Source of the DNA: Gemmatimonadales bacterium
GTDB taxonomy: Bacteria > Gemmatimonadota > Gemmatimonadetes > Gemmatimonadales > GWC2-71-9
Direction: 5' to 3'
Assembly (NCBI GenBank): GCA_036265815.1
Contig: DATAOI010000078.1
Coordinates: 26,717-90,716 of the forward strand
Length of the DNA: 64,000 nucleotides
The translations under genes and the position numbers were made by a program. Within the stretch, counting starts at the first letter, position 1; the number at the start of each line of letters is the position of its first letter. Positions 45,652 through 56,292 of this stretch are shown here, in pieces. Below the pieces are notes generated by a model. That model made no database searches and was not told where the DNA came from. It saw only the letters and a program-made list of their open reading frames with translations.

Positions 45652-46190
45652 TGTCCCGTCACCTGATACTGGTCGGGCTTCCCGGGAGCGGGAAGAGCAC
45701 CGTCGGCAAGCTGGTGGCCGATGGTCTGAACGCGCCCCTGATCGACGTCGACAGCCTGCTGATCCGGGAGATGGGCATGCCGGTGGCCCAGATCTTCGGG
45801 ATGGTCGGAGAGCCGAGGTTCCGCAAGATGGAGCACGACGCGGTGCTGGCGGCACTCCATGCCTCGCCCGCGGTGGTGGTGCCCGGGGCCGGGTGGGCGG
45901 CGCAGCCGGGGCAGCTCGAGCAAGCCCGGCGGGTTGCTACCATTATCTATCTCAAGTGTACCGCCACCGTGGCCTCCCGGCGGAGCGGGCAGAGCGAGGC
46001 TCGGCCGCTGCTCGAGGGGGGCGATCCGCTGGAACGGATGCGGGAGCTGCTCAAGGTCCGGGAACCGTTCTACCGTCTCGCCGATTATGAGGTCGCGGCG
46101 GAGAGCGGTGCCCCGGCCACGGTGGCCGAAGGGGTGATCCGCGTGGCGACGGGCTCCGCGGGGTGGTCCCGGGCAATCCTCTCCAAGTAA
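45651..46190 (+). CDS. aroK: shikimate kinase
   Basis: 179 residues. Phosphorylates shikimate using ATP. Walker A is GLPGSGKSTVG, substrate-binding Asp in LIDVDSLL, the Arg in RFRKMEHDAVL, and the lid Arg in EARPLLEGG. The usual triple-Gly of the shikimate site (GGG) is GAG here (VVVPGAGWAA), a small departure that could tune binding. Overlaps aroC by one base. Confidence 0.9.
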   Translation: MSRHLILVGLPGSGKSTVGKLVADGLNAPLIDVDSLLIREMGMPVAQIFGMVGEPRFRKMEHDAVLAALHASPAVVVPGAGWAAQPGQLEQARRVATIIYLKCTATVASRRSGQSEARPLLEGGDPLERMRELLKVREPFYRLADYEVAAESGAPATVAEGVIRVATGSAGWSRAILSK

Positions 46191-46323
46191 TTGCCACTAA
46201 TAGTGTTACATTGCTATCACGGGGCCCCGGCCCGGTCTGGGCGGTTGCCAAGGCCGGGCCGGACGGATTTCTTGCTACTCCCGTGGTTGACCTTTCGATG
46301 ACCCCAGTGGCTACAGTGGAGAC

Positions 46324-48774
46324 ATGGCGACAAGACCGAAGCGAACCGTAAAACCCGCTAAGAAGGCCAAGCCCGCGGCAGCGAAGCCGGCGGCAACGAA
46401 GCCGGCGGCAGCGAAGCCGGCCGAAGCGAAAGCCCCGGCGGCGAAGTCCGCGGCGGTCAAGCCGGCGGCCCGCAAGCCGAAGGCCGGGACCCCCCGGGGC
46501 AGTGCCCGGGGGGAGGGGAGCGCGTTGGTAATAGTCGAGTCGCCCACCAAGGCCAAGACGATCGGGAAGTACCTGGGCGCGGGTTACGACGTGAAGGCCA
46601 CCGTGGGGCACCTGAGAGACCTGCCCACCCGCGAGCTCGGGGTGGACGTGGAGCGCGGGTTCGAGCCGAAGTACGTCACCATCAAGGGGAAGACCAAGAC
46701 CCTATCGGAGCTCAAGAAGGCCGCCAAGGGCGCGTCCACTATCTATCTGGCCACCGACCCCGACCGGGAGGGCGAGGCCATCGCCTGGCACGTGGCCGAC
46801 CAGCTCAAGTCCACCGTGCCGACCCACCGGGTGCTGTTTCACGAGATCACCAAGGACGCAATCCAGGAAGCGATGCGCGCCCCCGGCGAGATCGACGACC
46901 GCAAGGTGAACGCCCAGCAGGCGCGCCGAATCCTCGACCGGCTGGTGGGCTACAAGGCGAGCCCGATCCTCTGGCGCAGCATCAAGACGGGACTGTCCGC
47001 CGGGCGGGTCCAGACGGTGGCGCTCCGGCTCATCGTCGAGCGGGAGCGCGCCATCCGCGCCTTCACTCCGCAGGAGTACTGGAGCATCGAGGCGCTCTGC
47101 GCCAAGGGCGGCCAGACCTTCGAGGCGGCACTCGCCAAAGTCGGCGGCCACAAGCCGCAGCTGCATTCGGCGGCGGACGCCCAGGCGGTGGTGGATGTGG
47201 TGCGGCCGATGCCGTTCGTGGTCACCAAGGTCGAGAAGCGCCACAGGAAGAAGAACCCCGCGGCCCCCTTCACCACCAGCACGCTGCAGCAGGAGGCGGC
47301 CAAGAAGCTGGGCTTCTCCTCCCGGCGCACTATGCGGGCGGCGCAGGACCTGTACGAGGGCATGGACGTCGGCGAGGACGGGCCGGTCGGTCTCGTCACC
47401 TACATGCGGACCGACTCCGTGCGGGTCTCCGACGCGGCCATCGCCTCGGTGCGGGACTTCATCGGGCGCAGCTACGCCAAGCCATATCTGCCCGAGTCAC
47501 CCAACTCGTACAGCTCCAAGAAGAACGCCCGGGTACAGGACGCCCACGAGGCCGTCCGTCCGACCGACGTGAACCGCCGGCCGGAGCAGGTCCAGCGCTA
47601 CCTGGAGCCCGACCAGTTCCGGCTCTACCAGCTCATCTGGCAGCGCTTCGTGGCCTCGCAGATGACGCCGGCGGTCTACGACATGACTATCGTGGACTTC
47701 GATCTGGGCCAGTACCTCTTCCGGGCGACCGGATCGGTGCTGGTGTTCGACGGATATCACGTGCTGTACACCGAGGGCCGGGAGAAAGAGGAGGGCAAGA
47801 CGATGGACGATCTGCCCCCCATCCCGCAGCTCGCCGTGGGCGACCGGGTCGAGGTGCGGGAGATCACGCCGTCGCAACACTTTACCGAGCCACCCCCGCG
47901 GTTCTCCGAGGCCAGCCTGGTGAAGGAGCTGGAGCGGCTCGGCATCGGCCGGCCTTCGACCTACAGCGCCATCATCTCGACGCTATCAGCCCGGGAGTAC
48001 GTGAAGGTGGAGCAGCGGCGCTTCTTCCCCACCGAGCTGGGTGAGCTGGTGGAGAAGATCATGGTCGGCAAGTTCCCCGGCATCTTCAACGTCGAGTTCA
48101 CCTCCGAGATGGAGACCGAGCTGGACCGGATCGAGGACGGGGAGCTCCTCTGGCAGGGCGTGCTGACCGACTTCTACAGTCCGTTCAGCAAGGCGCTCGA
48201 GGCCGTGGACTTGAACGCGCTGGTGGCCGACGCGCACGGGCTGGTGCCGGAAGAGCTGGCCAAGGAGCGCTGCCCCAAGTGCGGCTCCCCGATCGAGCTC
48301 AAGACCGGCCGGTTCGGACCTTACCTGGCCTGCGTCAAGTACAAGGACACCTGCGACTACGTGAAGTCGCTCCGGAAGGGGCGGGCCCCCGACCGGCCGA
48401 CCGACGAGAAGTGTCATCTGTGCGGCTCGCCGATGGTCATCAAGACCGGGCGGTTCGGCGAGTTTCTGGCGTGCACCACCTATCCCGCATGCAAGGGAAC
48501 CCGGGCCATCCCGCTCGGGATCAAGTGCCCCAAGTGCCTCGAGGGCGACCTTGCCGAGCGCCGCACCAAGCGGGGCAAGTCATTCTGGGGCTGCGTGCGT
48601 TACCCCGCGTGCGACTTCTCGACCTGGAATAAGCCGGTCCCGGACACCTGCGCCGAATGCGGCTGGGTGGGCATGGAGAAGAAGTTCAGCAAGACCGAGG
48701 GCGAGAGCCGGACCTGCCTCAAGTGCGGCAACAAGATCATCATCGCCGAGCCCGAGGAGGTGGCGCTGGCGTGA
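46324..48774 (+). CDS. topA: DNA topoisomerase I
   Basis: 816 residues. Type IA topoisomerase that relaxes negative supercoils. The first 65 residues are a Lys/Ala/Pro-rich tail (repeated AAAKPA/KPAATK units) resembling histone H1, before the TOPRIM domain LVIVESPTKAKTIGKYLG with DPDREGEAIAWH. The catalytic Tyr is in GLVTYMRTDSVR. RPSTYSAIISTL belongs to the core. Three or four C-terminal Cys4 zinc ribbons (CPKCGSPIELKTGRFGPYLAC, CHLCGSP, CPKCLEGD, CAECGW) complete it. First of the topA-trmFO-xerC-hslVU block; no dprA precedes it. Confidence 0.97.
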   Translation: MATRPKRTVKPAKKAKPAAAKPAATKPAAAKPAEAKAPAAKSAAVKPAARKPKAGTPRGSARGEGSALVIVESPTKAKTIGKYLGAGYDVKATVGHLRDLPTRELGVDVERGFEPKYVTIKGKTKTLSELKKAAKGASTIYLATDPDREGEAIAWHVADQLKSTVPTHRVLFHEITKDAIQEAMRAPGEIDDRKVNAQQARRILDRLVGYKASPILWRSIKTGLSAGRVQTVALRLIVERERAIRAFTPQEYWSIEALCAKGGQTFEAALAKVGGHKPQLHSAADAQAVVDVVRPMPFVVTKVEKRHRKKNPAAPFTTSTLQQEAAKKLGFSSRRTMRAAQDLYEGMDVGEDGPVGLVTYMRTDSVRVSDAAIASVRDFIGRSYAKPYLPESPNSYSSKKNARVQDAHEAVRPTDVNRRPEQVQRYLEPDQFRLYQLIWQRFVASQMTPAVYDMTIVDFDLGQYLFRATGSVLVFDGYHVLYTEGREKEEGKTMDDLPPIPQLAVGDRVEVREITPSQHFTEPPPRFSEASLVKELERLGIGRPSTYSAIISTLSAREYVKVEQRRFFPTELGELVEKIMVGKFPGIFNVEFTSEMETELDRIEDGELLWQGVLTDFYSPFSKALEAVDLNALVADAHGLVPEELAKERCPKCGSPIELKTGRFGPYLACVKYKDTCDYVKSLRKGRAPDRPTDEKCHLCGSPMVIKTGRFGEFLACTTYPACKGTRAIPLGIKCPKCLEGDLAERRTKRGKSFWGCVRYPACDFSTWNKPVPDTCAECGWVGMEKKFSKTEGESRTCLKCGNKIIIAEPEEVALA

Positions 48775-50075
48775 GCGCCGCCGTCGCCACCGTCGTCGGC
48801 GGAGGGCTCGCCGGCTCGGAGGCGGCCTGGGCGCTGGCCGAGCGTGGCGTCCGGGTCACGCTCTACGAGATGCGGCCGGTGGTCCCCACGCCGGCTCACC
48901 ACACCGACCGGCTGGCCGAGCTGGTCTGCAGCAACTCCTTCAAGTCCGTCGACCTCACCAACGCGCATGGCCTGCTCAAGGCCGAGCTGCGGGCGCTCGG
49001 CAGTCTGCTGCTGCCGTGCGCCGATGAGGCGCGGGTGCCGGGAGGGACGGCGCTCGCGGTCGATCGGGAGGTCTTCTCCCGATCGGTGCACGATCGGGTG
49101 ACCGCTCATCCCGCCATCACCGTGCTGCGCGAGGAGGTGACGTCGCTGCCGTCGCCCGGTGTCGTGGCCACCGGTCCGCTCACCTCGGAGCGCTTGAGCG
49201 CCGCGCTGGCTCTACGGCTCGGCTCGGCGGCGCTGGCCTTCTACGACGCGATCGCTCCGGTGGTGGCGGACGACTCGCTGGATCACGACCGGCTCTACCC
49301 GCTCTCCCGCTACGGCAAGGGCGAGGGAGACGACTACCTCAACGCCCCGATGGATGCGCCGGCATACGACCGATTCATCGACGCGCTGCTCGAGGCCGAC
49401 CAGCACCAGGGGCACGACTTCGATGCGGTCCCCTATTTCGAGGGGTGTCTGCCGGTGGAGGAGATGGCGCGGCGCGGCCGGGAAACGCTCCGCTTCGGTC
49501 CGATGAAGCCGGTGGGTCTGCCGGATCCGCGCACCGGACGCGAGCCCCACGCGGTGGTGCAGCTGCGCCGGGAGGATCGGGCCGGCCAGATGTGGAATCT
49601 GGTGGGCTTCCAGACCCGGCTCAGGATTCCGGAGCAGCAGCGGGTGTTCCGGATGATCCCGGGGCTGGAGTCGGCGGAGTACCTCCGGTTCGGCAGCATC
49701 CATCGGAACTCCTATGTCAACAGTCCGGCCAGCCTGGGGCCCGCGCTCACCGCCTGCGACGACGATGCCCTCTTCTTCGCCGGCCAGCTCACCGGGGTGG
49801 AGGGCTATACCGAGTCGCTCGGCACCGGGCTCCTGGCGGGCATCAACCTGGCCCGGCGGCTCTCCGGGAGCCCCGCGGCCGTGCCGCCGCCGACCACCAT
49901 GCTGGGCGGCCTCTATCGCTACCTGCGCGAGGCCGATCCACGGCACTTCCAGCCGATGAACGCCAACTTCGGCCTGCTCGATCCGCTGCCCGGCAAGGTG
50001 AAGAAGGAGCGCAAGAAGGACCTGCTGGTGGAGCGGGCGCAGGCGGACTTCGCGGCCTGGCAGAGGACGTTGTGA
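48771..50075 (+). CDS. trmFO: methylenetetrahydrofolate-tRNA-(uracil-5-)-methyltransferase TrmFO
   Basis: 434 residues from the GTG that overlaps topA by 4 bases. FAD/folate-dependent enzyme that makes m5U54 in tRNA. FAD site VVGGGLAGSEAAWALAERG; YEMRPVVPTPAHHT; the catalytic Cys motif ELVCSNSFKS; FEGCLPVEEMARRG; RFGPMKPVGL; and the C-terminal ITGVEGY-like QLTGVEGYTESLGTGL and PMNANFGLL. Overlaps xerC by 4 bases. Confidence 0.96.
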   Translation: MSAAVATVVGGGLAGSEAAWALAERGVRVTLYEMRPVVPTPAHHTDRLAELVCSNSFKSVDLTNAHGLLKAELRALGSLLLPCADEARVPGGTALAVDREVFSRSVHDRVTAHPAITVLREEVTSLPSPGVVATGPLTSERLSAALALRLGSAALAFYDAIAPVVADDSLDHDRLYPLSRYGKGEGDDYLNAPMDAPAYDRFIDALLEADQHQGHDFDAVPYFEGCLPVEEMARRGRETLRFGPMKPVGLPDPRTGREPHAVVQLRREDRAGQMWNLVGFQTRLRIPEQQRVFRMIPGLESAEYLRFGSIHRNSYVNSPASLGPALTACDDDALFFAGQLTGVEGYTESLGTGLLAGINLARRLSGSPAAVPPPTTMLGGLYRYLREADPRHFQPMNANFGLLDPLPGKVKKERKKDLLVERAQADFAAWQRTL

Positions 50076-50989
50076 CGCACCCCCTACACCCCCACATCGC
50101 CGAGTTCCTCACCTATCTCGACAAGCAGCGCGGCCAGTCCCCCCACACGGTCAAGGCCTACCGCCGCGACCTCGAGGCGTTCACCAGCTTCTGCGACCGG
50201 CATTACGCCGGCTCCTGGACCTGGAGCACCGTCGACCGGCTCGGGCTCCGCGGCTTCCTGGGCGAGCTGCAGCGGCAGGGGCTGGCCAAGCGCAGCGCGG
50301 CGCGCGCGCTGTCGGCGGTACGGAGCTTCTACCGCTTCCTCCAGGAAAACCACGGCGTTTCCAACGGGGTGGCCCGCGCCGGAAAGGTGCCGAAGCTGGA
50401 CAAGCGGCTGCCGGCCTACCTGGACCGGGAGCAGACCGGCCGCCTCTTCGAGTGGGCCGAAGCGCGCGCGGCCGGAGACGAATTCGGCCCCACCCGCGAT
50501 CTGGCGATCCTGGAGCTGTTCTACTCGACCGGCATCCGCCTCTCCGAGCTGAACGGCATGAACCTGGAGGACCTCGATCTCCTCTCCGATCAGGCCAAGG
50601 TCCGCGGCAAGGGGCGGAAGGAGCGCATCGTGCCGGTCGGCTCGCGGGCGGTGTCGGCGCTCCGCCGCTATCTTAACCACCGGGAAGCCGCGGCAGCCCG
50701 GCCGGGCAGCGACCGCCGGGCGGTGTTCCTGAGCGCACGGGGCAAACGGCTGGCGCCGCGCGGCATACAGCGGCTGATGCACGCGATGTTCGACGCGGTG
50801 GGAGGGGACGGACTCCGGGTCCACTCGCTGCGGCACACCTTCGCCACCCACATGCTCGATGCCGGCGCCGATCTTCGGTCGGTGCAGGAGCTGCTGGGCC
50901 ACGCATCGCTCAGCACCACGCAGGTATACACGCACACCAGCGTCGAGCGCCTCAAGAAGGTGTACAACCAGGCGCATCCGCGGGCGTAA
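50072..50989 (+). CDS. xerC: tyrosine recombinase XerC
   Basis: 305 residues from a GTG. N-terminal SAM-like core-binding domain (EFLTYLDKQRGQSPHTVKAY), then the catalytic domain with Arg in YSTGIRLSEL, His-x2-Arg in HSLRHTFATHML, His in LGHASLSTTQVYTH and the nucleophilic Tyr at its end. Resolves chromosome dimers at dif during division. In the topA-trmFO-xerC-hslVU block, as in B. subtilis (codV). No dif site is expected nearby. Confidence 0.93.
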   Translation: MTHPLHPHIAEFLTYLDKQRGQSPHTVKAYRRDLEAFTSFCDRHYAGSWTWSTVDRLGLRGFLGELQRQGLAKRSAARALSAVRSFYRFLQENHGVSNGVARAGKVPKLDKRLPAYLDREQTGRLFEWAEARAAGDEFGPTRDLAILELFYSTGIRLSELNGMNLEDLDLLSDQAKVRGKGRKERIVPVGSRAVSALRRYLNHREAAAARPGSDRRAVFLSARGKRLAPRGIQRLMHAMFDAVGGDGLRVHSLRHTFATHMLDAGADLRSVQELLGHASLSTTQVYTHTSVERLKKVYNQAHPRA

Positions 50990-50995
50990 GGGGAA

Positions 50996-51041
50996 GGTGG
51001 GGCAGGGTGAGGCAGGGTAGGCAGGGTGGGGCAGGGGAATG
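50996..51041 (+). repeat. G-rich short tandem repeat between xerC and hslV
   Basis: The motif GGCAGGGT (with 1-3 extra bases) occurs four times in a row in the only sizable gap of this operon-like block. With five or more G runs of three or more it could form a G-quadruplex in DNA or RNA. Confidence 0.75.
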
Positions 51042-51091
51042 GAGCGTGGGGAGACGACGGCTCCGTGCGGAATCACAAGGAGGAGTTCGGC

Positions 51092-51637
51092 GTGACGCAG
51101 TTCCACGGTACCACCATTCTCGCTGTCCGCAGGGACGGCCGCGTCGCGCTCGGCGGCGACGGCCAGGTCAGCATCGGCGACACGGTGATGAAGGCCAAGT
51201 CGACCAAGGTGCGGACCCTGAAGGGCGGCAAGGTGTTGGCGGGCTTCGCCGGGTCGGTGGCCGATGCGCTCACCCTGTACGAGAAGTTCGAGGAGAAGCT
51301 GGATCGCTACCCCGCCAACCTCCCCCGGGCCGCCGTCGAGCTGGCCAAGGACTGGCGGAGCGACCGCGTGCTCCGGCGGCTGGAAGCGCTACTGGTGGTG
51401 GCCGATCTGGAGCACGCCTTCCTGCTGAGCGGCTCCGGGGAGCTGATCGAGCCCGACGACGGTATCGTGGCCGTCGGCTCGGGCGGGAACTACGCCCTGG
51501 CCGCCGCGCGGGCGCTGCTTCCGGTCGGCGGGCTCAGCGCCCGCGACGTGGTGCAGCGCTCGCTCGAGATCGCGGCCGACATCTGCGTCTTCACCAACCG
51601 GCACATCACCATTCTGGAGCTGCCGGGCGAGAAGTGA
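51092..51637 (+). CDS. hslV: ATP-dependent protease subunit HslV
   Basis: 181 residues from the GTG at 51092, chosen because AAGGAGG lies about 8 bases before it; a longer reading from 51026 begins in the G-rich repeat. After removal of the first residues (MTQFHG) the mature protein starts [10 protein letters not shown], with Thr as the N-terminal nucleophile. [27 protein letters not shown] and [16 protein letters not shown] are family signatures. Forms the double hexamer proteolytic core for HslU. Confidence 0.95.
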   Translation: MTQFHGTTILAVRRDGRVALGGDGQVSIGDTVMKAKSTKVRTLKGGKVLAGFAGSVADALTLYEKFEEKLDRYPANLPRAAVELAKDWRSDRVLRRLEALLVVADLEHAFLLSGSGELIEPDDGIVAVGSGGNYALAAARALLPVGGLSARDVVQRSLEIAADICVFTNRHITILELPGEK

Positions 51638-51638
51638 T

Positions 51639-53120
<1,482 letters not shown>

Positions 53121-53179
53121 CGGCAAGCGGTTCCACGACATATAGTAGCAAACACCAGAACCAGCCGGTTTCAGGGTAG

Positions 53180-53198
53180 GGGGAGTTTCCCACTCCCC
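53180..53198 (+). terminator. hairpin between hslU and the kinase gene
   Basis: A 7-base-pair perfect stem (GGGGAGT/ACTCCCC) with loop TTCCC, about 60 bases after the hslU stop and just before the kinase start. No T-tract, so it may be a weak terminator or shape the kinase leader. Confidence 0.4.
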
Positions 53199-53226
53199 AC
53201 CGAGGCCTCACGTGGGTGCCACCGTG

Positions 53227-56064
53227 ATGGACCAGGTTGATCGCCTGCGGGCCGCGCTCGCGGACCGTTATGAGCTCGATCGGGAGATCGGGTCCGGGGG
53301 CATGGCCCATGTTTACCTTGCCCACGACCGGCAGCACGACCGCGACGTGGCGATCAAGGTCCTCCGGCCCGAGCTCGCCGCGGCGATCGGCAGTGAGCGG
53401 TTCCTCCGTGAGATCCACATCGCGGCCCACCTCCAGCACCCCCACATCCTCCCGCTCTACGACTCGGGCACGGCCGATGGGCTGCTCTACTACGTCATGC
53501 CCTACGTCACGGGGGAGACCCTGCGGCAACGAATCAGGCGGGAGAAGCAGCTCCCGCTGGCGGACGCTCTCCAGATCACGCGGGAAGTCGCCGAGGCGCT
53601 GAGCTGTGCCCACGCCCAAGGTGTGGTCCACCGCGACATTAAGCCGGCCAACATTCTGCTGAGCGGAGCGCACGCGCTGGTCGCGGATTTCGGGATCGGA
53701 AAGGTCATCTCGGAAGCGGATGAGGATGCCCTGACGGCGACCGGGATGGCGATCGGCACGCCGGAGTACATGAGTCCGGAGCAGGGGAGCGGCGATCACG
53801 GCGTGGACGCCCGCAGCGACATCTACTCTCTCGGTTGCGTGCTCTACGAGATGTTGGCGGGAGAGCCCCCCTTCAACGGCAGGACGGCGCAAACTATCCT
53901 CGCCCGCCACCGGCACGATACCCCGGCGCCACTGCGAACCGTCAGACCGACCGTGTCACCGGAGCTGGAAGCTGTCGTGGCGACCGCACTGGCTAAGGTC
54001 CCGGCCGACCGTTTCACCAACGCGCTGAGGCTGACCGAGGCGCTGAATGCGACGACCGGCACGAGACCCGTATCTGAACCTGGGCGGTTGCGCAGGCCGC
54101 GCTCGCTCCGGGGCGCGGCGGCTCTCGGAATCGCAGTAGCGGTGGTGCTGGCTGTCTGGCGGGTAGGACCGAAATGGAGCGGGGGGGGAGACCCGAACAA
54201 GGTGATGGTCTTCCCGGTGGTCGATCACCGCCCCGGCAGTCAGGATAACCATGCCGGCGAAGAGATCGCGATCCTGATCGGCAGCGCATTGGAGCACACC
54301 GAGCCGCTCAAGTGGATCGATGGCTGGACCTTGCTCGACGAGCGCCAGCGGCAGGATGCCAGACTGTTGACAGCGCGCGCGGCGAGAGCACTGAGCTCCC
54401 GGCAACAGGCTGCCTACTATCTCGAGGGCTCGATTGCCGGTATCGGCGACTCGGTCACCGTCACTCTGCGCCTGCACGATACCCGAGGCGACTCCCTGGT
54501 TGGGCAAACCAGCGTCTCCGGGGTCGTGGAGCGTGTCCCGCTGCCTCAAATCGGGCTTCGTGCCGTCGGTGCACTCCTGCCATCGCTCCTCCAGCCTGGC
54601 GCGTCGGTTGATTCGACTGCACTCGCCGCCCTTGCGGATCGGCAGCCGGCAGCGATCGCGAGCTGGCTGCAGGGCGAGCGCGAATATCGGCGATCGCGCT
54701 TCGGTGCCGCGCTCGGGTATTTCGATCGCGCGGTGCAGGCTGACTCCGCCTTGGCCCCGGCTGCCCTGCGCGGAGCCGAGGCGGCGGATTGGGCTCGACA
54801 GCCGGCCAAGGCGGACTCCTTGGTGACCGCTGCCTTGGCACACGCGACCTTGTTGCCCACTCGGTATGCCCAACTTGCCTACGGGATGAAAAACTACTTC
54901 GCGGGCGATGCCGATTCCGCGGTCTTCCATTTCCAACGGGCGCTGGTGGGGGACACCACCTGGAGCGAGGCCTGGATGCGCCTCGGTGAGACGTACTATC
55001 ACCTGGTTCCGCGAGGGTGGGCGCTCGACTCCTCCGCCGAGGCAGCGTTCGTCCGGGCGCAGCGGTTGGACCGATCCTTTACACCACCCCTGTTGCATCT
55101 CGCCGAGATCGCGCTCCGGAAGGGACGCGTCAATGAAGCCCAACGGCTGGTCGACGGGTTCCGCAGAGCCGGCCCTGACAGTACGATGTCCCGCCACCTC
55201 CAGCTCATGATGGACTGCGTTCGGAATGGATCCGGGCGGGTGAACTGGGAAGCTGCAGCCCGGGAGGATCCTGCGGCAGCGCTGGAGTCCGGGAGGGTGC
55301 TGTCGGCTGCCGGTGCGTCACTGGACTGTGCCATCGGTGCGTTCCGAGCGGTCCTGCGGTCGCCGGGTGCCGAATCCCGCGTGAAATGGGGTGGTCTGCT
55401 GGGGGTAAACCATGTGCTCATGGCCGAGCACCACTACGACGCGGCGAAGGGCCTGTTGGACTCCGCGGTCGCTGGTGGTCTTCCGGCGGCGATGGGCCTG
55501 TACGTGCTGGACGCGACCGTGGGCACGGGAATGGAGCAGAAGGCTGCCGGCGTCATCGCCTCCCTGGAAGGGACGTACGATTCGATGACGACCGATCGCC
55601 TCTGGTATCATGGGATCTGGCAGGCCCACCTCGGCGACAGCACAAAGTTGGCAGCCGTCACGCGGGCCCTGCGGAACATCGCCGCCCGAAGCGGCGCGAA
55701 ACGCGATAGCGTCGTGGCCGAAATGATGACGGCGCGGCTCTCCCTGCTCCGGGCGGACACGGCAGCCGCGATGGCGACGCTGCAACGCCTCACGCCGGCC
55801 GCTACCCCATCCGATATCGGTTGGGGTGTGTGGGAGTCCCTCCCCAGCGAACGGCTCGAGCTCGGCCGCCTGCTTCTCGCCCGCGGCCACAACGAGGAGG
55901 CGCTCCGGGTCGCTGATGGCTTCGATCATCAGGCTTCCCTCGTGTATCTCCTCTATCTACCGGCGAGCCTCGGACTTCGCATCGAGGCGGCGGAGCACAT
56001 GGGGCGGCACGAGTTAGTGTCCCGGCTCAAGGCGCGGCTCGCAACGCTGGAGCACGCGCCCTGA
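53227..56064 (+). CDS. membrane Ser/Thr protein kinase with large C-terminal TPR-like domain
   Basis: 945 residues from the ATG at 53227 (a GTG at 53212 is possible). The kinase domain (about 12-280) has all catalytic elements: GSGGMAHVYLA, VAIKVL, HRDIKPANILL, ADFGIGK, GTPEYMSPEQ. One membrane segment at about 297-315 (AALGIAVAVVLAVWRV) puts the remaining 620 residues outside: a domain with VFPVVDHRPGSQ and repeating TPR-like helices. The design resembles Gemmatimonadota/Acidobacteria kinases fused to periplasmic sensors. Heads a cluster with a 62-residue protein, a metzincin-like protease and a lipoprotein. Confidence 0.9.
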   Translation: MDQVDRLRAALADRYELDREIGSGGMAHVYLAHDRQHDRDVAIKVLRPELAAAIGSERFLREIHIAAHLQHPHILPLYDSGTADGLLYYVMPYVTGETLRQRIRREKQLPLADALQITREVAEALSCAHAQGVVHRDIKPANILLSGAHALVADFGIGKVISEADEDALTATGMAIGTPEYMSPEQGSGDHGVDARSDIYSLGCVLYEMLAGEPPFNGRTAQTILARHRHDTPAPLRTVRPTVSPELEAVVATALAKVPADRFTNALRLTEALNATTGTRPVSEPGRLRRPRSLRGAAALGIAVAVVLAVWRVGPKWSGGGDPNKVMVFPVVDHRPGSQDNHAGEEIAILIGSALEHTEPLKWIDGWTLLDERQRQDARLLTARAARALSSRQQAAYYLEGSIAGIGDSVTVTLRLHDTRGDSLVGQTSVSGVVERVPLPQIGLRAVGALLPSLLQPGASVDSTALAALADRQPAAIASWLQGEREYRRSRFGAALGYFDRAVQADSALAPAALRGAEAADWARQPAKADSLVTAALAHATLLPTRYAQLAYGMKNYFAGDADSAVFHFQRALVGDTTWSEAWMRLGETYYHLVPRGWALDSSAEAAFVRAQRLDRSFTPPLLHLAEIALRKGRVNEAQRLVDGFRRAGPDSTMSRHLQLMMDCVRNGSGRVNWEAAAREDPAAALESGRVLSAAGASLDCAIGAFRAVLRSPGAESRVKWGGLLGVNHVLMAEHHYDAAKGLLDSAVAGGLPAAMGLYVLDATVGTGMEQKAAGVIASLEGTYDSMTTDRLWYHGIWQAHLGDSTKLAAVTRALRNIAARSGAKRDSVVAEMMTARLSLLRADTAAAMATLQRLTPAATPSDIGWGVWESLPSERLELGRLLLARGHNEEALRVADGFDHQASLVYLLYLPASLGLRIEAAEHMGRHELVSRLKARLATLEHAP

Positions 56065-56103
56065 GCGCACTGGTCACGGAAGTGCCACTGGAGAGGAGGG
56101 TGC

Positions 56104-56292
56104 ATGCCGAAGAAATTCAAAACCAGGGTGCAGGACTTCAAGGACGTGTCGGACGATCTGGAGATGGTGGAGCAGTATCTCGTCCAGCTTGACATGCTGA
56201 TCCAGAGCATAGACTGGACGGCGCTCTTCGCCGACTACCCCGATCCCGGCGGAGGGCTGCCACCTCCCAACGTGCCCAAGTGGCCACCATGA
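56104..56292 (+). CDS. small protein of unknown function with Pro-rich tail
   Basis: 62 residues. Strong ribosome site (GGAGAGGAGG, about 5 bases before the ATG), and its stop overlaps the protease ATG by 4 bases, so it is very likely translated. Lys-rich start, an amphipathic acidic helix (LEMVEQYLVQLDMLIQSIDW), and an end rich in Gly and Pro (DPGGGLPPPNVPKWPP). No signal peptide, Cys or known leader motif. Could be a kinase substrate, a protease partner or inhibitor, or a peptide precursor; all are guesses from its position. Confidence 0.7.
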   Translation: MPKKFKTRVQDFKDVSDDLEMVEQYLVQLDMLIQSIDWTALFADYPDPGGGLPPPNVPKWPP

